A DNA stretch of 64,000 bases from Pseudomonas mandelii (GCF_900106065.1 NZ_LT629796.1:6052501-6116500); one strand, 5' to 3'. Positions 27,613 through 37,173 are shown, counted from the first letter of the stretch. Made by a program: numbers and translations. Notes: generated by a model from the sequence alone, not told the origin.

Positions 27613-28782
27613 ATGACCACCCCTGCCTTCGACCTGCGCCCACTCATGGTCGCCAACATGGCCTGTTCCATGTCGATGATGGCGTTCGTCTCCCTGATCG
27701 GACCTATCGCCCGGGTGTTGGGCCTGGCCACCTGGCAGGCCGGCGCGGCGGTGACGGTGTCCGGGGTGATCTGGATGTTGCTCGCCCGCCCCTGGGGCCA
27801 GGCCAGTGATCGCTATGGCCGGCGACGGATTCTGTTGATCGCCACAGCCGGCTTCACCCTCGCCTACTGGGCCTTGTGCCTGTTCATCGATGCCTCGTTG
27901 CGTTTTCTGCCGTCGGCGCTGTTGGGGTTTATCGGGTTGATGATCGGACGCGGCCTGATCGGCGTGTTCTATGCCGCGATTCCGGTGGGCGGCAACGCGC
28001 TGATCGCCGACAACATCGAGCCGCAACACCGCGCCAAAGCCATGGCGGCCCTGGGCGCGGCCAACGCCTGCGGGCTGGTGATCGGCCCGGCGATTGCGGC
28101 GTTGTTGTCGCGTTTCAGTCTGAGCCTGCCGTTCTATGCCATGGCGATCCTGCCGTTACTGGCGTTTGTGGTGCTGCACTACAAACTCAAGGGTCAGGAA
28201 CTGCACCTGCGGCAAGCGCCGCGCAAGGTTCATCTGAACGATCCACGACTGCGTCGCCCAATGGCCGTCGCGTTTGTGGCGATGCTCTGTGTGTCGATTG
28301 CGCAGATCACCGTCGGCTTCTTCGCCCTCGACCGACTCGGCATGAACCCGGCCGATGCCGCGCAAACCGCGGGTATCGCCTTGACCATGGTCGGTTTCGC
28401 GCTGATCTGTTCGCAACTGCTGGTGCGCCGGCTTGAATGGCCGCCGCTGCGGCTCATCCGCGCGGGCGCACTGGTGGCGGCCGTGGGCTTTGCCGGCAGC
28501 ATCCTGGCGGATGCTGCGTGGGGTTTATGGCTGTGCTTTTTCGTGTCGGCGGGCGGGATGGGACTGATCTTTCCGTCATTCGCCGCACTGGCGGCCAACG
28601 CGGTCGACGCCTCGGAACAAGGCGCCACCGCCGGCTCCATTGGTGCCGCGCAAGGCTTTGGCGTGGTCATCGGACCGCTGGCGGCGACGTTGATCTACGA
28701 CGTCGATCCGCGCCTTCCCTACCTGGTTGCCGCTGCGCTGTTGCTGCTGGTGGCGTTGTGGCCACAGACGCGGCAGCACTGA
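27613..28782 (+). CDS. MFS transporter
   Basis: This 389-residue polytopic protein has about twelve helices. The loop 2-3 motif is present as GQASDRYGRRRILL at about 62-75, as in drug:H+ antiporter-type MFS carriers. A purine-rich stretch, GGAAGA, lies about 10 bases before the ATG. Nothing beside it fixes the substrate. The position after the Fur-controlled locus is suggestive only, because a REP hairpin lies between. It is convergent with pssA, with only 3 bases between the stop codons. Confidence 0.85.
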   Translation: MTTPAFDLRPLMVANMACSMSMMAFVSLIGPIARVLGLATWQAGAAVTVSGVIWMLLARPWGQASDRYGRRRILLIATAGFTLAYWALCLFIDASLRFLPSALLGFIGLMIGRGLIGVFYAAIPVGGNALIADNIEPQHRAKAMAALGAANACGLVIGPAIAALLSRFSLSLPFYAMAILPLLAFVVLHYKLKGQELHLRQAPRKVHLNDPRLRRPMAVAFVAMLCVSIAQITVGFFALDRLGMNPADAAQTAGIALTMVGFALICSQLLVRRLEWPPLRLIRAGALVAAVGFAGSILADAAWGLWLCFFVSAGGMGLIFPSFAALAANAVDASEQGATAGSIGAAQGFGVVIGPLAATLIYDVDPRLPYLVAAALLLLVALWPQTRQH

Positions 28783-28785
28783 GGG

Positions 28786-30129
28786 TTACAAAATCCGATA
28801 GAGCAACCGCTCGATCCGCACCCGACTGACACGCTTGAGGAACTTGGCCACCGCCGCCGGGTATTCCAGCAGCGTTTCCAGATCCTGATATCGCTGGATG
28901 CGCGTGGTGTTGTGGAAAATCTCGCCCAGTTCTTTACTGCGCGGCTCCAGCAATTCGCCTTTCGGGTCATCGATCAGCAACGCGTTCTCAAGGTCGAGGC
29001 GGAACGCCCGTGGGTTGAGGTTATTACCGGTCAGCAAGGTGTAGCGCTTGTCGATCCACATGCCTTTGAGGTGATAGGTGTTGTCGCCGTCCTTCCACAA
29101 ATGCAGGTTCAACTTGCCGCTGTCGATGCTGTGTTGATGGCGTTTGGCAAAGCGCCGCAGGCTGATCTCGTAAAGATACGGCAACGCGGCGATCACCTTG
29201 AACGGCTCGCTCGGCGGGATGAAGAAGTCGTTGGCGGTCTTGTCGCCGACCACGATGTCGATTTTCACGCCGCGCCCCAGGGCCCGGTTGATTTCCCGGG
29301 TCACCGCCAATGGCAGGTTGAAATACGGCGTGCAGATGGTCAACTGATGCTGAGCGCTGGCGATCAACTCGCAAATCACTCGGCTCAACGGGTTGTTCTT
29401 GCCCACACCGAGCAGCGGACTCACCGACAAACCGCCCTTCGCCGTACTGCCGGCCGTGGTGTCGTACGCCGCGTGCTTGAGGCGGCTGCGCAAATCGCCA
29501 ATGTCGTTGCGCAGGCTGCGGGTGGTCGGCAGGTTCGGCAGGTCGAGGCGATGCACCGCTTTGGAAGCGATCAGACCGTGCTGGATCAAGTGCTGCATGG
29601 AATCAGCCAGTGCGTGGTTCTGCAGCAGGTGATAACGATCGTAGCGGTACTTGTCGAACTTGTGCAGGTAAACGTTGTTCAGGCTCGCGCCGCTGTAGAT
29701 CACGCAGTCATCGATCACAAAGCCTTTCAAATGCAGCACGCCGAACAACTCGCGAGTCTGCACCGGCACGCCGTACACCGGCACAACACTTTCGTGGGTG
29801 CGCGTCGCTTCCTGGTACCAGGCCGAGTTGCCCGGCTGTTTGCCGGCACCGATCAAGCCGCGCTGAGCGCGCAGCCAGTCAACCACCACGACCACGTCCA
29901 GTTCCGGACGCTTCAGTTTGGCGGCGTGCAAGGCATCAAGGATTTCCTGACCGGCCTCGTCCTGTTGCAAGTACAGCGCAACGATATAGATGCGTTGGGT
30001 GGCACTGGCGATTTTTTCCAGCAGGCAACGCCGGAACTCGGCAGCGCCGGAAAGAATGGTGACGGCATCGGCGGTCAGCGGAAAACTGCGCAGCTTAGGC
30101 AGCAGAGAGCGTTTGAAAAGCGACGGCAT
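28786..30129 (-). CDS. pssA: CDP-diacylglycerol-serine O-phosphatidyltransferase
   Basis: This 447-residue member of the phospholipase D superfamily has two HxK half-sites (HLKGFVIDD at about 133 and HLKGMWIDKRYTLLTGNNL at about 353). It matches E. coli PssA in length (451) and in internal landmarks such as ICTPYFNLP. It makes phosphatidylserine, the precursor of phosphatidylethanolamine, at the inner membrane. It stands alone on the minus strand, convergent with the MFS gene. Confidence 0.93.
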   Translation of the reverse strand: MPSLFKRSLLPKLRSFPLTADAVTILSGAAEFRRCLLEKIASATQRIYIVALYLQQDEAGQEILDALHAAKLKRPELDVVVVVDWLRAQRGLIGAGKQPGNSAWYQEATRTHESVVPVYGVPVQTRELFGVLHLKGFVIDDCVIYSGASLNNVYLHKFDKYRYDRYHLLQNHALADSMQHLIQHGLIASKAVHRLDLPNLPTTRSLRNDIGDLRSRLKHAAYDTTAGSTAKGGLSVSPLLGVGKNNPLSRVICELIASAQHQLTICTPYFNLPLAVTREINRALGRGVKIDIVVGDKTANDFFIPPSEPFKVIAALPYLYEISLRRFAKRHQHSIDSGKLNLHLWKDGDNTYHLKGMWIDKRYTLLTGNNLNPRAFRLDLENALLIDDPKGELLEPRSKELGEIFHNTTRIQRYQDLETLLEYPAAVAKFLKRVSRVRIERLLYRIL

Positions 30130-30207
30130 AGGGCTCGCAAAGGGTCAATTCCGAAGAGTCCGAGAGCTTACACCATGGATCCGCTTGGGTCTTCCCACGG
30201 CACCGAT

Positions 30208-30314
30208 CGTTCCCACGCTCTGCGTGGGAATGCCGCCATGGACGCTCTGCGTCCGCTTCGAAATGTGACGCGGAACGTCACGGGATGCATTCCCACGCAG
30301 AGCGCGGGAATGAT
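30208..30314. repeat. Second Pseudomonas palindromic repeat family
   Basis: Nested inverted repeats with the unit CGTTCCCACGCTCTGCGTGG at the left and its complement at the right, around GACGCTCTGCGTC and GTGACGCGGAACGTCAC. This is a different family from the REP core seen elsewhere in the window. It lies between divergent pssA and the TetR gene. Confidence 0.7.
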
Positions 30315-30339
30315 CTTTCTAAAAACCTGTTGACCAAGG

Positions 30340-30353
30340 AGAACGATCGTTCT
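30340..30353. promoter_or_regulatory. Perfect palindrome, probable TetR operator
   Basis: AGAACGATCGTTCT is a perfect 14-bp palindrome ending 12 bases before the TetR start codon. TetR repressors commonly bind such a site to regulate themselves; that it binds this TetR is inferred from position only. Confidence 0.5.
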
Positions 30354-30365
30354 ACTGTTCGCCAC

Positions 30366-30929
30366 ATGAACGAAATCACAAGCAACGACACACGCGACAT
30401 CATTCTGGATGTCACCGAAAAGTTGATCTATAAAAGTGGCATCGCCGCCACCGGCATGGATCTTCTGGTGAAAACCGCCGGCGTCTCCAGAAAAAGTATC
30501 TACCGCTACTTCGCCAACAAGGAGGAGCTGACCGTCGCCGCCCTGCAACGCCGCGACGTGCGCTGGATGCACTGGTACAGAAGTGAAGTCGACCAGGCTG
30601 AAACCCCGGCCGACCGCCTGCTCAACCTGTTTACCGTGCTCAAGGCCTGGTTCGCCTCTGAAGGCTTCCGTGGCTGTGCGTTCATCAATACCAGCGGTGA
30701 AACCGGCGACCCGTCAGACCCGGTTCGCCTGGTCGCCAAAGACCACAAACAAAAGCTGCTCGACTACGTGTGCGAGCTCTGCACCGAACATGGCGCTACC
30801 GACCCGGAGACGCTGGCCAAACAGCTGCTGATCCTGATCGACGGCGCCATTACCGTAGCGCTTGTGATGGGTGATCACAGTGCCGCCGATAATGCGCAAT
30901 GCATGGCGCGAAAGTTATTGGACCTGTAA
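30366..30929 (+). CDS. TetR/AcrR-family transcriptional regulator
   Basis: This 187-residue protein has an N-terminal HTH at about residues 10-57 ([20 protein letters not shown], then [14 protein letters not shown]). A C-terminal ligand domain includes [13 protein letters not shown] chose ATG 30366. The longer frame from 30285 begins inside the repeat at 30208-30314 and would overlap the palindrome. It probably controls itself and the DUF1348 gene 56 bases downstream. Confidence 0.88.
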   Translation: MNEITSNDTRDIILDVTEKLIYKSGIAATGMDLLVKTAGVSRKSIYRYFANKEELTVAALQRRDVRWMHWYRSEVDQAETPADRLLNLFTVLKAWFASEGFRGCAFINTSGETGDPSDPVRLVAKDHKQKLLDYVCELCTEHGATDPETLAKQLLILIDGAITVALVMGDHSAADNAQCMARKLLDL

Positions 30930-30985
30930 CACTTGAACCAAGCCTGACAACTTGCTCGAACTCTAACTTGAAAGGGAGACTATAT

Positions 30986-31462
30986 ATGTCTAACGCCGAA
31001 GTTCGTCCGCCATTGCCGCCGTTTACCCGTGAATCAGCCATCGAAAAAGTTCGCCTGGCCGAAGACGGCTGGAACTCCCGCGACCCGGAACGCGTGTCGC
31101 TGGCCTACACCCTGGACACCAAGTGGCGTAACCGCGCCGAGTTCGCCTACAACCGCGAAGAAGCCAAAGGTTTCCTGACCCGCAAGTGGGCCAAGGAACT
31201 GGATTATCGCCTGATCAAGGAACTCTGGGCCTTCACCGGCAACCGCATCGCCGTACGTTACGCCTATGAATGGCACGACGACTCGGGTAACTGGTTCCGT
31301 TCCTACGGCAACGAAAACTGGGAGTTCGATGAAAACGGTTTGATGGCCAACCGGTTTGCCTGCATCAACGACATGCCGATCAAGGAAAGCGACCGCAAGT
31401 TCCATTGGCCACTGGGACGTCGCCCGGATGATCATCCGAGCCTGTCCGACCTTGGTCTGTAA
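30986..31462 (+). CDS. DUF1348 family protein (NTF2-like fold)
   Basis: This 158-residue cytoplasmic protein is rich in aromatic and charged residues. Recognisable stretches are [21 protein letters not shown] and the C-terminal [20 protein letters not shown] of the DUF1348/SnoaL-like group. No catalytic role is established for the family. ATG 30986 has a good ribosome binding site (AAAGGGAG). It follows the TetR gene in the same direction, so it is the likely regulated target. Confidence 0.85.
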   Translation: MSNAEVRPPLPPFTRESAIEKVRLAEDGWNSRDPERVSLAYTLDTKWRNRAEFAYNREEAKGFLTRKWAKELDYRLIKELWAFTGNRIAVRYAYEWHDDSGNWFRSYGNENWEFDENGLMANRFACINDMPIKESDRKFHWPLGRRPDDHPSLSDLGL

Positions 31463-31473
31463 CCGCTGATCCC

Positions 31474-31634
31474 CTGTAGGAACGAGGTTTGCCCGCGAAG
31501 GCGATGTAACAGGCCACTTATTTGTTGACTGTGAATCAGCCTTCGCGGGCAAGCCTCGCTCCTACGGGATTTATGTCGTCCGCCCATTTTGTGATGACCA
31601 CAATCCCGTAGGAGCGAGGCTTGCCCGCGAAAGG
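31474..31634. repeat. REP cluster, three copies
   Basis: Three REP cores: an inverted pair (31474-31565) followed by a third copy at about 31607-31634. They fill the gap between the DUF1348 gene and the TSUP gene. Confidence 0.85.
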
Positions 31635-31726
31635 GCCAGACCAGTCGCCGCAAAGTCTGGATCTAGGTAAGATATCGGCCCTTCCCCGCAGCCCCTTGCT
31701 GCACCCCGCCGAATAAGCCGATTTCC

Positions 31727-32506
31727 ATGCCTTTTGAACTCAGCGTTGACCTCACCACCCTGGCCATTCTGGCCATTGTCGCCTTCATTGCCGGTTTCAT
31801 CGACGCCATCGCCGGCGGTGGCGGTCTGCTGACTACCCCGGCGCTGTTGACCGCCGGCCTGCCGCCACACCTGGTGCTGGGCACCAACAAGCTGAGTTCG
31901 ACCTTCGGCTCCGCCACCGCCAGTTTTACCTTCTATCGCCGCAAGCTGTTCCATCCCCGGCAGTGGGTGCACGCCATCGTCGGTACGCTGGTCGGTGCAC
32001 TGACCGGCGCCGTGGTCGCGCATTACCTGCCCGCCGAATGGCTGAACAAGATGCTGCCGGTGATTGTGTTTGCCTGTGGCCTGTACCTGTTGTTCGGCGG
32101 CACACCGAAAGCTCCGCTGGACAGCGACGCACCGATCAAGAAAAAGTGGCAATCGACCCAAGGCTTCAGCCTCGGTTTCTACGACGGTGTGGCCGGTCCG
32201 GGAACCGGCGCGTTCTGGACTGTCAGCAGTCTGCTGATGTATCCCATCGACCTGGTGAAGGCCAGCGGCGTGGCGCGCAGCATGAACTTCGTCAGCAACA
32301 TCGCGGCGCTGTCGGTGTTCGTGTTTTCCGGGCAGGTGGACTGGATCATCGGCCTGAGCATGGGCCTGTCGGTGATGGTCGGCGCGTTCTTCGGGGCTCG
32401 CACCGCCATCAGCGGCGGCGCGAAGTTCATTCGCCCGGTGTTCATCACCGTGGTGCTAGGCTTGACCGTGCGGCTAGCCTGGCAGCACTGGTTCAGCGTG
32501 ACCTAA
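31727..32506 (+). CDS. TSUP/TauE-SafE family membrane transporter
   Basis: This 259-residue protein has seven to eight hydrophobic segments. The TSUP signature [19 protein letters not shown] is near the N-terminus and GTNKLSS at about 46-52. It is close in length to E. coli YfcA. Family members export or import organosulfur compounds, sulfite or related anions; the substrate here is unknown. Its last 33 bases overlap the convergent nudC gene. Confidence 0.88.
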   Translation: MPFELSVDLTTLAILAIVAFIAGFIDAIAGGGGLLTTPALLTAGLPPHLVLGTNKLSSTFGSATASFTFYRRKLFHPRQWVHAIVGTLVGALTGAVVAHYLPAEWLNKMLPVIVFACGLYLLFGGTPKAPLDSDAPIKKKWQSTQGFSLGFYDGVAGPGTGAFWTVSSLLMYPIDLVKASGVARSMNFVSNIAALSVFVFSGQVDWIIGLSMGLSVMVGAFFGARTAISGGAKFIRPVFITVVLGLTVRLAWQHWFSVT

Positions 32507-33304
32507 GCGCCGCGCCACGTAGACGTCGATGAGGTAACGGGCAATCGAGCGCGACGCCGGCAAGGGTGGCAACTCATGAACGTTGAACCACTGGGCGTCT
32601 TCAATCTCGTCTTCCTGACAGACAATCTCGCCACCGGCGTACTCGGCGTGAAAGCCGAGCATCATTGAATGCGGGAACGGCCAGCACTGGCTGCCCAGGT
32701 ACTGGATGTTCTTGACCTCGATCTGCACCTCCTCGCGCACTTCGCGAATCAGGCAGTCCTCGGCTGACTCGCCCGGCTCGGCAAACCCCGCCAACGTGCT
32801 GTAGACCCCGGTCACGAAACGTGGCGAACGGGCCAACAGCACCTCGTCGCCCCGGGTCACCAGCACAATCATGCTCGGCGAGATGCGCGGGTAATAACGC
32901 AAATCACACGGTTCGCAGTACATCGCACGCTCACGAGGAACTTGCGTCGCCGCCTGACCGCAATTGCCACAAAAGCGATGCTCGCGGTACCAGGTGCCGA
33001 TCTGCGCGGCATAACCAAGCACCTTGTACACCGTGTGATCGCCATCGAGCATGAACGCCCGCAAGCCTTTCCAGTTGCAGCCCGGTACGTCGCTGTGACT
33101 GCGCAATTCCAGCAGGTAGACCGGTTCGCCATCCAGGTGACCGATGCCATGTTCGGCCAGGATCGACAGGTCCTGGCGTTTGAGCCATTCGCGGGGGAAC
33201 AGCGCGCCATTGTCGTCGAACAGAAAGCCTTCGGGGCTGCGAGCCACGGCCCAGCCGCCAGGTTGATCGGTGTCCAGTACTGCGGTGGTCCAGCGTGAAG
33301 TCAT
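32474..33304 (-). CDS. nudC: NADH pyrophosphatase NudC
   Basis: This 276-residue protein has a four-Cys zinc ribbon (CGNCG and CEPCD, about 18 residues apart) followed by a Nudix box [20 protein letters not shown] and the NudC-specific region SQCWPFPHS. Standard NudC has SQPWPFP, so one Pro is replaced by Cys here. The enzyme cleaves NAD(H) and removes NAD caps from RNA. It follows the dienoyl-CoA isomerase gene by 5 bases and overlaps the convergent TSUP gene. Confidence 0.93.
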   Translation of the reverse strand: MTSRWTTAVLDTDQPGGWAVARSPEGFLFDDNGALFPREWLKRQDLSILAEHGIGHLDGEPVYLLELRSHSDVPGCNWKGLRAFMLDGDHTVYKVLGYAAQIGTWYREHRFCGNCGQAATQVPRERAMYCEPCDLRYYPRISPSMIVLVTRGDEVLLARSPRFVTGVYSTLAGFAEPGESAEDCLIREVREEVQIEVKNIQYLGSQCWPFPHSMMLGFHAEYAGGEIVCQEDEIEDAQWFNVHELPPLPASRSIARYLIDVYVARRLGHAEPVLPG

Positions 33305-33309
33305 TTTAA

Positions 33310-34122
33310 TCAGTCCAGAAATTCGGGTTTCTGTTTGCTCATATGGGCAGCCATGGCCACGCGCAAATCGGTGGATTGCAGCATGGCGGCGTTCCAGGTG
33401 GCAACGTATTCGAGGCCGTCGTCGATGCGGTGGTCGCGCATGTAGCTGATCATCTCTTTGGTGCCGGTGACCGCGATCGGCGACTTGCTGGCGATTTCCC
33501 GGGCAATGCCCATCACACCGTCCAACAGGCTGGCCTGGTCGCTGTAAACGCGATTGACCAGGCCGATGTTGCGCGCTTCCTCGGCGCCAAAGGTGCGACC
33601 AGTGTAAGCCAGTTCACGCAGCATGCCGTCACCGATGATCCGCGGCAAACGTTGCAAAGTGCCAACGTCGGCGGCCATGCCGATGTCGATTTCCTTGATC
33701 GAAAATTGCGCGTCCTCGGCGGCGTAACGCATGTCGCACGCGGCAATCAGGTCGATGGCGCCGCCCAGGCAATAACCCTGAATCGCCGCCAGCACCGGCT
33801 TGCGGCAGTTATCGACGGCGTTGAACGACGCTTGCAGAGCGAGGATCTTGCGGCGCAGCAACCGTGCATTGCGGCCGACGTCCTTGCCCAGTTCATTGGC
33901 CACCCCGGCCAGCATCATCAGGTCGATGCCGGAGGAAAAGTGCTTGCCGGCGCCACTGAGTACAACAACCCGGGCTTCATCGGTGTCATCGATCCACTGG
34001 AAAATGTCGATGATCTCGCTCCAGAACGCGGCGTTCATCGAATTGATCTTTTCCGGGCGGTTGATCTGCACATGGGCGATTTTATCGGCCAGTTCGACGG
34101 TGAACGCGGTGTACTGAGACAT
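33310..34122 (-). CDS. Dienoyl-CoA isomerase-like crotonase
   Basis: This 270-residue crotonase has [18 protein letters not shown] at about 60-77 and [20 protein letters not shown]. Both resemble the delta(3,5)-delta(2,4)-dienoyl-CoA isomerase (ECH1) group, including its acidic active-site residues. It would shift double bonds during breakdown of unsaturated fatty acids. I chose ATG 34122. The 60-residue extension up to 34302 is translated REP sequence. It is probably co-transcribed with nudC. Confidence 0.88.
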   Translation of the reverse strand: MSQYTAFTVELADKIAHVQINRPEKINSMNAAFWSEIIDIFQWIDDTDEARVVVLSGAGKHFSSGIDLMMLAGVANELGKDVGRNARLLRRKILALQASFNAVDNCRKPVLAAIQGYCLGGAIDLIAACDMRYAAEDAQFSIKEIDIGMAADVGTLQRLPRIIGDGMLRELAYTGRTFGAEEARNIGLVNRVYSDQASLLDGVMGIAREIASKSPIAVTGTKEMISYMRDHRIDDGLEYVATWNAAMLQSTDLRVAMAAHMSKQKPEFLD

Positions 34123-34245
34123 GGCAGTGATCCTTTTACCGGGCAAAAATGAGGACCGGACTATAACAAGGCATTGCGTGGGGGAGTAAGGCAGTGGTTC
34201 GGCCAAAAGCGGGACTGCCTCGGGTTCTCCAGTGTCTGATCTGAC

Positions 34246-34298
34246 CTCTTCGCGGGCATACGGTGCCTTTGTAGGAGCGAGGCTTGCCCGCGAAGGCA
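34246..34298. repeat. REP pair, left copy partial
   Basis: A partial inverted copy (CTCTTCGCGGGCATACGG) is followed by a full copy (TGTAGGAGCGAGGCTTGCCC) in the gap between the methyltransferase and the dienoyl-CoA isomerase genes. Confidence 0.75.
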
Positions 34299-34309
34299 GC
34301 ACCGCCGAT

Positions 34310-35083
34310 CTAACTGCCCTTCACCGCCACAAACGCCACGGTTTCATAAGGTACGGTCACCACATCCTTGCCGCGCAAGTCAGGCTCCCCGGCAATCAAC
34401 GCCCGCATCTGTTCATCCACCCTCTCCCGCTGCTCCTCGGGCAACGCCGCAATAAAACTGGTCGAGCGCACGCGATTGAAGATCACATCTTCCGGCGCCC
34501 CCGTGTGCCCATGGCTGAAATACTGGGCTTGCAACGGCCCGAACGCCGGATGAGGAAAGGCCTGACGCCAGGCTCCCGTGTAGTAGCGCGGCGTATCGCC
34601 TTCCAGCGCGTTGACGATCGCATCCAGTTTCGGCACCCAACTCACCTTGGTATCGCGCAGGTTCCACACCAGGCCCAGCCTGCCACCGGGTTTGAGGACC
34701 CGGGCGATTTCGGTCAGCGCTTCAGTGCTGGCAAACCAGTGAAAGGCCTGCGCGCAGACCACCACGTCCACCGATGCATCCGGCAGCGGCAAATCCATCG
34801 CGGTGCCGCTCACCGCCAACACATCGGGGAACGCGTCGGACAACTTCTCAAGCATCTGCGGCACCGGTTCCACGGCAATCACCTGCGCGCCGGTCGCGAC
34901 CAGACGCCCAGTGAATTTACCGGTGCCCGCGCCCAGATCGATCACGGTTTTGCCCGCATTCAAGCCCAGGGTTTCGCTCAGCCACTCGGCCACTTGCGGC
35001 GGGTAGTCCGGGCGGCCGCGAACATAAGTATCGGCCCCGGTTTTGTAACCCGCAGCCGCAGAATGATGGACCTGATCTTTCAT
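34310..35083 (-). CDS. Class I SAM-dependent methyltransferase
   Basis: This 257-residue protein has SAM motif I VIDLGAGTGKFT at about 41-52, the acidic end of strand 2 in VIAVEPVPQML, and VDVVVCAQAFHWF, a stretch typical of the UbiE/Methyltransf_11 group. The substrate is unknown. ATG 35083 begins MKDQVHHSAAAGYKTGADTY, the usual N-terminus of this group. The longer frame to 35272 lacks a ribosome binding site. Confidence 0.87.
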   Translation of the reverse strand: MKDQVHHSAAAGYKTGADTYVRGRPDYPPQVAEWLSETLGLNAGKTVIDLGAGTGKFTGRLVATGAQVIAVEPVPQMLEKLSDAFPDVLAVSGTAMDLPLPDASVDVVVCAQAFHWFASTEALTEIARVLKPGGRLGLVWNLRDTKVSWVPKLDAIVNALEGDTPRYYTGAWRQAFPHPAFGPLQAQYFSHGHTGAPEDVIFNRVRSTSFIAALPEEQRERVDEQMRALIAGEPDLRGKDVVTVPYETVAFVAVKGS

Positions 35084-35277
35084 GGCAGTGCTCCTGAACA
35101 ACAACGAATGCTGTCGAGCATAGCGCCTCGATTTGAGCTTTCCCCGCCAAAGAAATGAATAATTGTTCACCCTGCGGTGTTCTCCAATCAACGCCCCATG
35201 AGAATTGCCCTTGCGGCCGCCGCCTCCGGCCGGGGCGTGGTTTACACTCAATCGAATCAACTCGCCGAGCATTTTCC

Positions 35278-35808
35278 ATGACTATCCGTTTTGCTGTTTT
35301 CACCGCCCCGCTGTTGCTCGCCGTTGCGTTGTCCGGTTCACTGGCCCTGGCCGATGGCGACGATGACGCTCCGGCCAAACCCAACTGCCCCAAAGGCCAG
35401 GTGTTCGACACCAAATCGCAGAAGTGCGTCATGCAAACCAGCAGCCTGGTCCCGGACGCTGACCGCACCGATTACGCCTACCGCCTGGCCAAGGACGGTC
35501 GCTACGAAGAAGCCCTGGCCCTGCTCGATACGCTCAAGAATCCAAATACGGCCAAGGCTCTGAACTACCGCGGCTATGCCACGCGTAAACTGGGGCGTAC
35601 CGACGAAGGGATCGGTTATTACCTGCAATCGGTCAAACTCGACCCGCACTATGCGCAAGTGCGTGAATACCTCGGCGAGGCTTACGTGATCAAAGGTCGG
35701 CTGGACCTGGCGCAAGAGCAGTTGCAGCAGATCAAATCGATCTGTGGCAGTACGTGTGAGGAATATCAGGACCTGGCCGAAGCGATCAATGATTCATCGA
35801 AAACCTGA
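35278..35808 (+). CDS. Exported tetratricopeptide-repeat protein
   Basis: This 176-residue protein has a signal peptide (MTIRFAVFTAPLLLAVALSG, cleavage near ALA-DG), a short acidic linker and CPKGQVFDTKSQKCV with a Cys pair. Two to three TPR helices follow (DYAYRLAKDGRYEEALALLD; YLQSVKLDPHYAQVREYLG). It is probably a periplasmic scaffold. The ECF sigma gene follows 24 bases later in the same direction and frame, so it may be part of the same unit. Confidence 0.82.
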   Translation: MTIRFAVFTAPLLLAVALSGSLALADGDDDAPAKPNCPKGQVFDTKSQKCVMQTSSLVPDADRTDYAYRLAKDGRYEEALALLDTLKNPNTAKALNYRGYATRKLGRTDEGIGYYLQSVKLDPHYAQVREYLGEAYVIKGRLDLAQEQLQQIKSICGSTCEEYQDLAEAINDSSKT

Positions 35809-35822
35809 CACACCGAACAGAC

Positions 35823-35835
35823 GGAGGTCGCCATC
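35823..35835 (+). promoter_or_regulatory. Strong ribosome binding site placed before an ATC codon (sigma-factor start)
   Basis: GGAGG at 35823-35827 is five bases before ATC at 35833. The frame is open from just after the TPR stop (35806-35808) through this ATC into the sigma factor, giving IASDQAIRTELGQHLTRLWR. No ATG, GTG or TTG sits at the expected distance; the first ordinary start is TTG 35875, which has no ribosome binding site. This suggests initiation at ATC, or a mutated or misread ATG. Confidence 0.5.
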
Positions 35836-35874
35836 GCCAGCGATCAGGCAATACGAACAGAACTGGGCCAGCAT

Positions 35875-36360
35875 TTGACGCGTTTATGGCGTTACGGCCT
35901 GCTGCTGTCCCGGCAACGGCATGTGGCCGAAGACCTGGTGCAAGCCACCTGCGTTCGGGCACTTGAGCGTGCCGGGCAGTTTGTACCTGGCACCCGCATG
36001 GACCGCTGGCTGTTGAGCATTTTGCATTCGATCTGGCTCAACGAAGTGCGCTCCCGACGGGTGCGCCAAGGTCAGGGCCTGGTCGATGCCGACAGCCAGT
36101 TGTCGGTTGACGGAGAATCGGTAGCGCAGACCCATGTGCTCGCCGCCCAGGTCATCCGCCGGGTCGACGCCCTGCCCGAGGCCCAACGTGAAACGGTGTA
36201 CCTGGCGTATGTCGAAGGCCTGTCGTATCGCGAAGTCGCCGAGGTGCTGCAAGTGCCCATCGGCACCGTCATGAGCCGCCTCGCCGCCGCACGGGTGAAA
36301 CTGGCTGAATATCCGCCACTGCACACAGTGCCGAACCCTTTCACGGGAGAACGTCGATGA
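35875..36360 (+). CDS. ECF-type RNA polymerase sigma factor
   Basis: 161 residues from TTG 35875, or 175 from the ATC at 35833. Region 2 is present (RQRHVAEDLVQATCVRALER, then RWLLSILHSIWLNEVRSRR), and region 4 has LPEAQRETVYLAYVEGLSYR followed by EVAEVLQVPIGTVMSRL. The TTG start cuts into region 2.1, so I favour the longer form but keep the conventional coordinate. It overlaps the anti-sigma gene by four bases (ATGA), the usual pairing. Confidence 0.88.
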   Translation: MTRLWRYGLLLSRQRHVAEDLVQATCVRALERAGQFVPGTRMDRWLLSILHSIWLNEVRSRRVRQGQGLVDADSQLSVDGESVAQTHVLAAQVIRRVDALPEAQRETVYLAYVEGLSYREVAEVLQVPIGTVMSRLAAARVKLAEYPPLHTVPNPFTGERR

Positions 36361-37124
36361 ACGAGCGCGCGACACCTTCGGACGAGGAACTGGTGGCGTA
36401 CCTCGACGATCAGCTCGATGCCGACCAGCGCACCCGCATCGACGCGGCCGTCGCCGAAGACTCGACACTCAACTTGCGCCTGCAATGGCTGGCCCGCAGC
36501 AGCCTGCCGTTCAAAGAGGCTTATGACGAACTGGCCCAACAGGCGCCTGTCCACCGCTTGCAGTCGATGCTCGACACTTTGCCCTCGCCTGAACGTCCGG
36601 CCCTGAATCGACGCCGATTCCTCGCGGCGGCGGCCGGCCTGGTGGTGAGTGGCGTGGTGGCGGATCGATTGTTCCTTGCCTGGCAACTGAGTCAGGAGAA
36701 AAGCAACTGGCGGGGCCTGGTCGCCGACTATATGTCGCTGTATGTGCCACAAACCCTGGAACACTTGCCCGTCGACGAAGCCTCACAACGGGCGCAACTG
36801 CGAACCATCGACGCGCGCCTGGGCCTGAGCCTGACGCCTGCAAAACTGGCCCTGCCACGGTCCGATTTGAAGCGCGCGCAGATCCTCGAATACGACGGCA
36901 TGCCGATCGCGCAGATTACTTATCTGGACCCGGCACATGGTCCGATTGCCTTGTGCGCCAAGCGCTCCAACAGTGGTAGCCGGCATTTTTCCCATGAGAT
37001 TCGGCACAGGATGAATGTGGTGTATTGGGCAGACATGGAACATGCGTGGATGCTGATCGGGCATAACCCGGCGGCGGAACTGGAAGGCATGGCGAAATCG
37101 TTGCGTAGCCGACTTAGCGCGTGA
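36357..37124 (+). CDS. Anti-sigma factor, membrane-anchored
   Basis: This 255-residue protein has a cytoplasmic N-terminal zinc-finger-like anti-sigma region without Cys (PSDEELVAYLDDQLDADQRT). A single membrane segment at about residues 84-102 (RRRFLAAAAGLVVSGVVADR) and a periplasmic domain of about 150 residues follow. It would hold the upstream sigma factor until a periplasmic signal arrives. The twin-Arg look of RRRFLAAAAG is probably the positive-inside flank of the helix. Confidence 0.85.
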   Translation: MNERATPSDEELVAYLDDQLDADQRTRIDAAVAEDSTLNLRLQWLARSSLPFKEAYDELAQQAPVHRLQSMLDTLPSPERPALNRRRFLAAAAGLVVSGVVADRLFLAWQLSQEKSNWRGLVADYMSLYVPQTLEHLPVDEASQRAQLRTIDARLGLSLTPAKLALPRSDLKRAQILEYDGMPIAQITYLDPAHGPIALCAKRSNSGSRHFSHEIRHRMNVVYWADMEHAWMLIGHNPAAELEGMAKSLRSRLSA

Positions 37125-37173
37125 GCGAAGTTGCCCTATGCTTGGCGTCTGTTTTCCAAGGAGGAACCTCCCC

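Noticed and set aside
34123..34302. 60-residue N-terminal extension of the dienoyl-CoA isomerase
   Set aside because: The extension is translated from a REP element and has no ribosome binding site; the family starts at MSQYTAFTV.
36600..36665. Tat signal in the anti-sigma factor (RRRFLAAAAG)
   Set aside because: It is internal at about residue 84, after a cytoplasmic anti-sigma domain, so it marks a membrane helix with basic flank.
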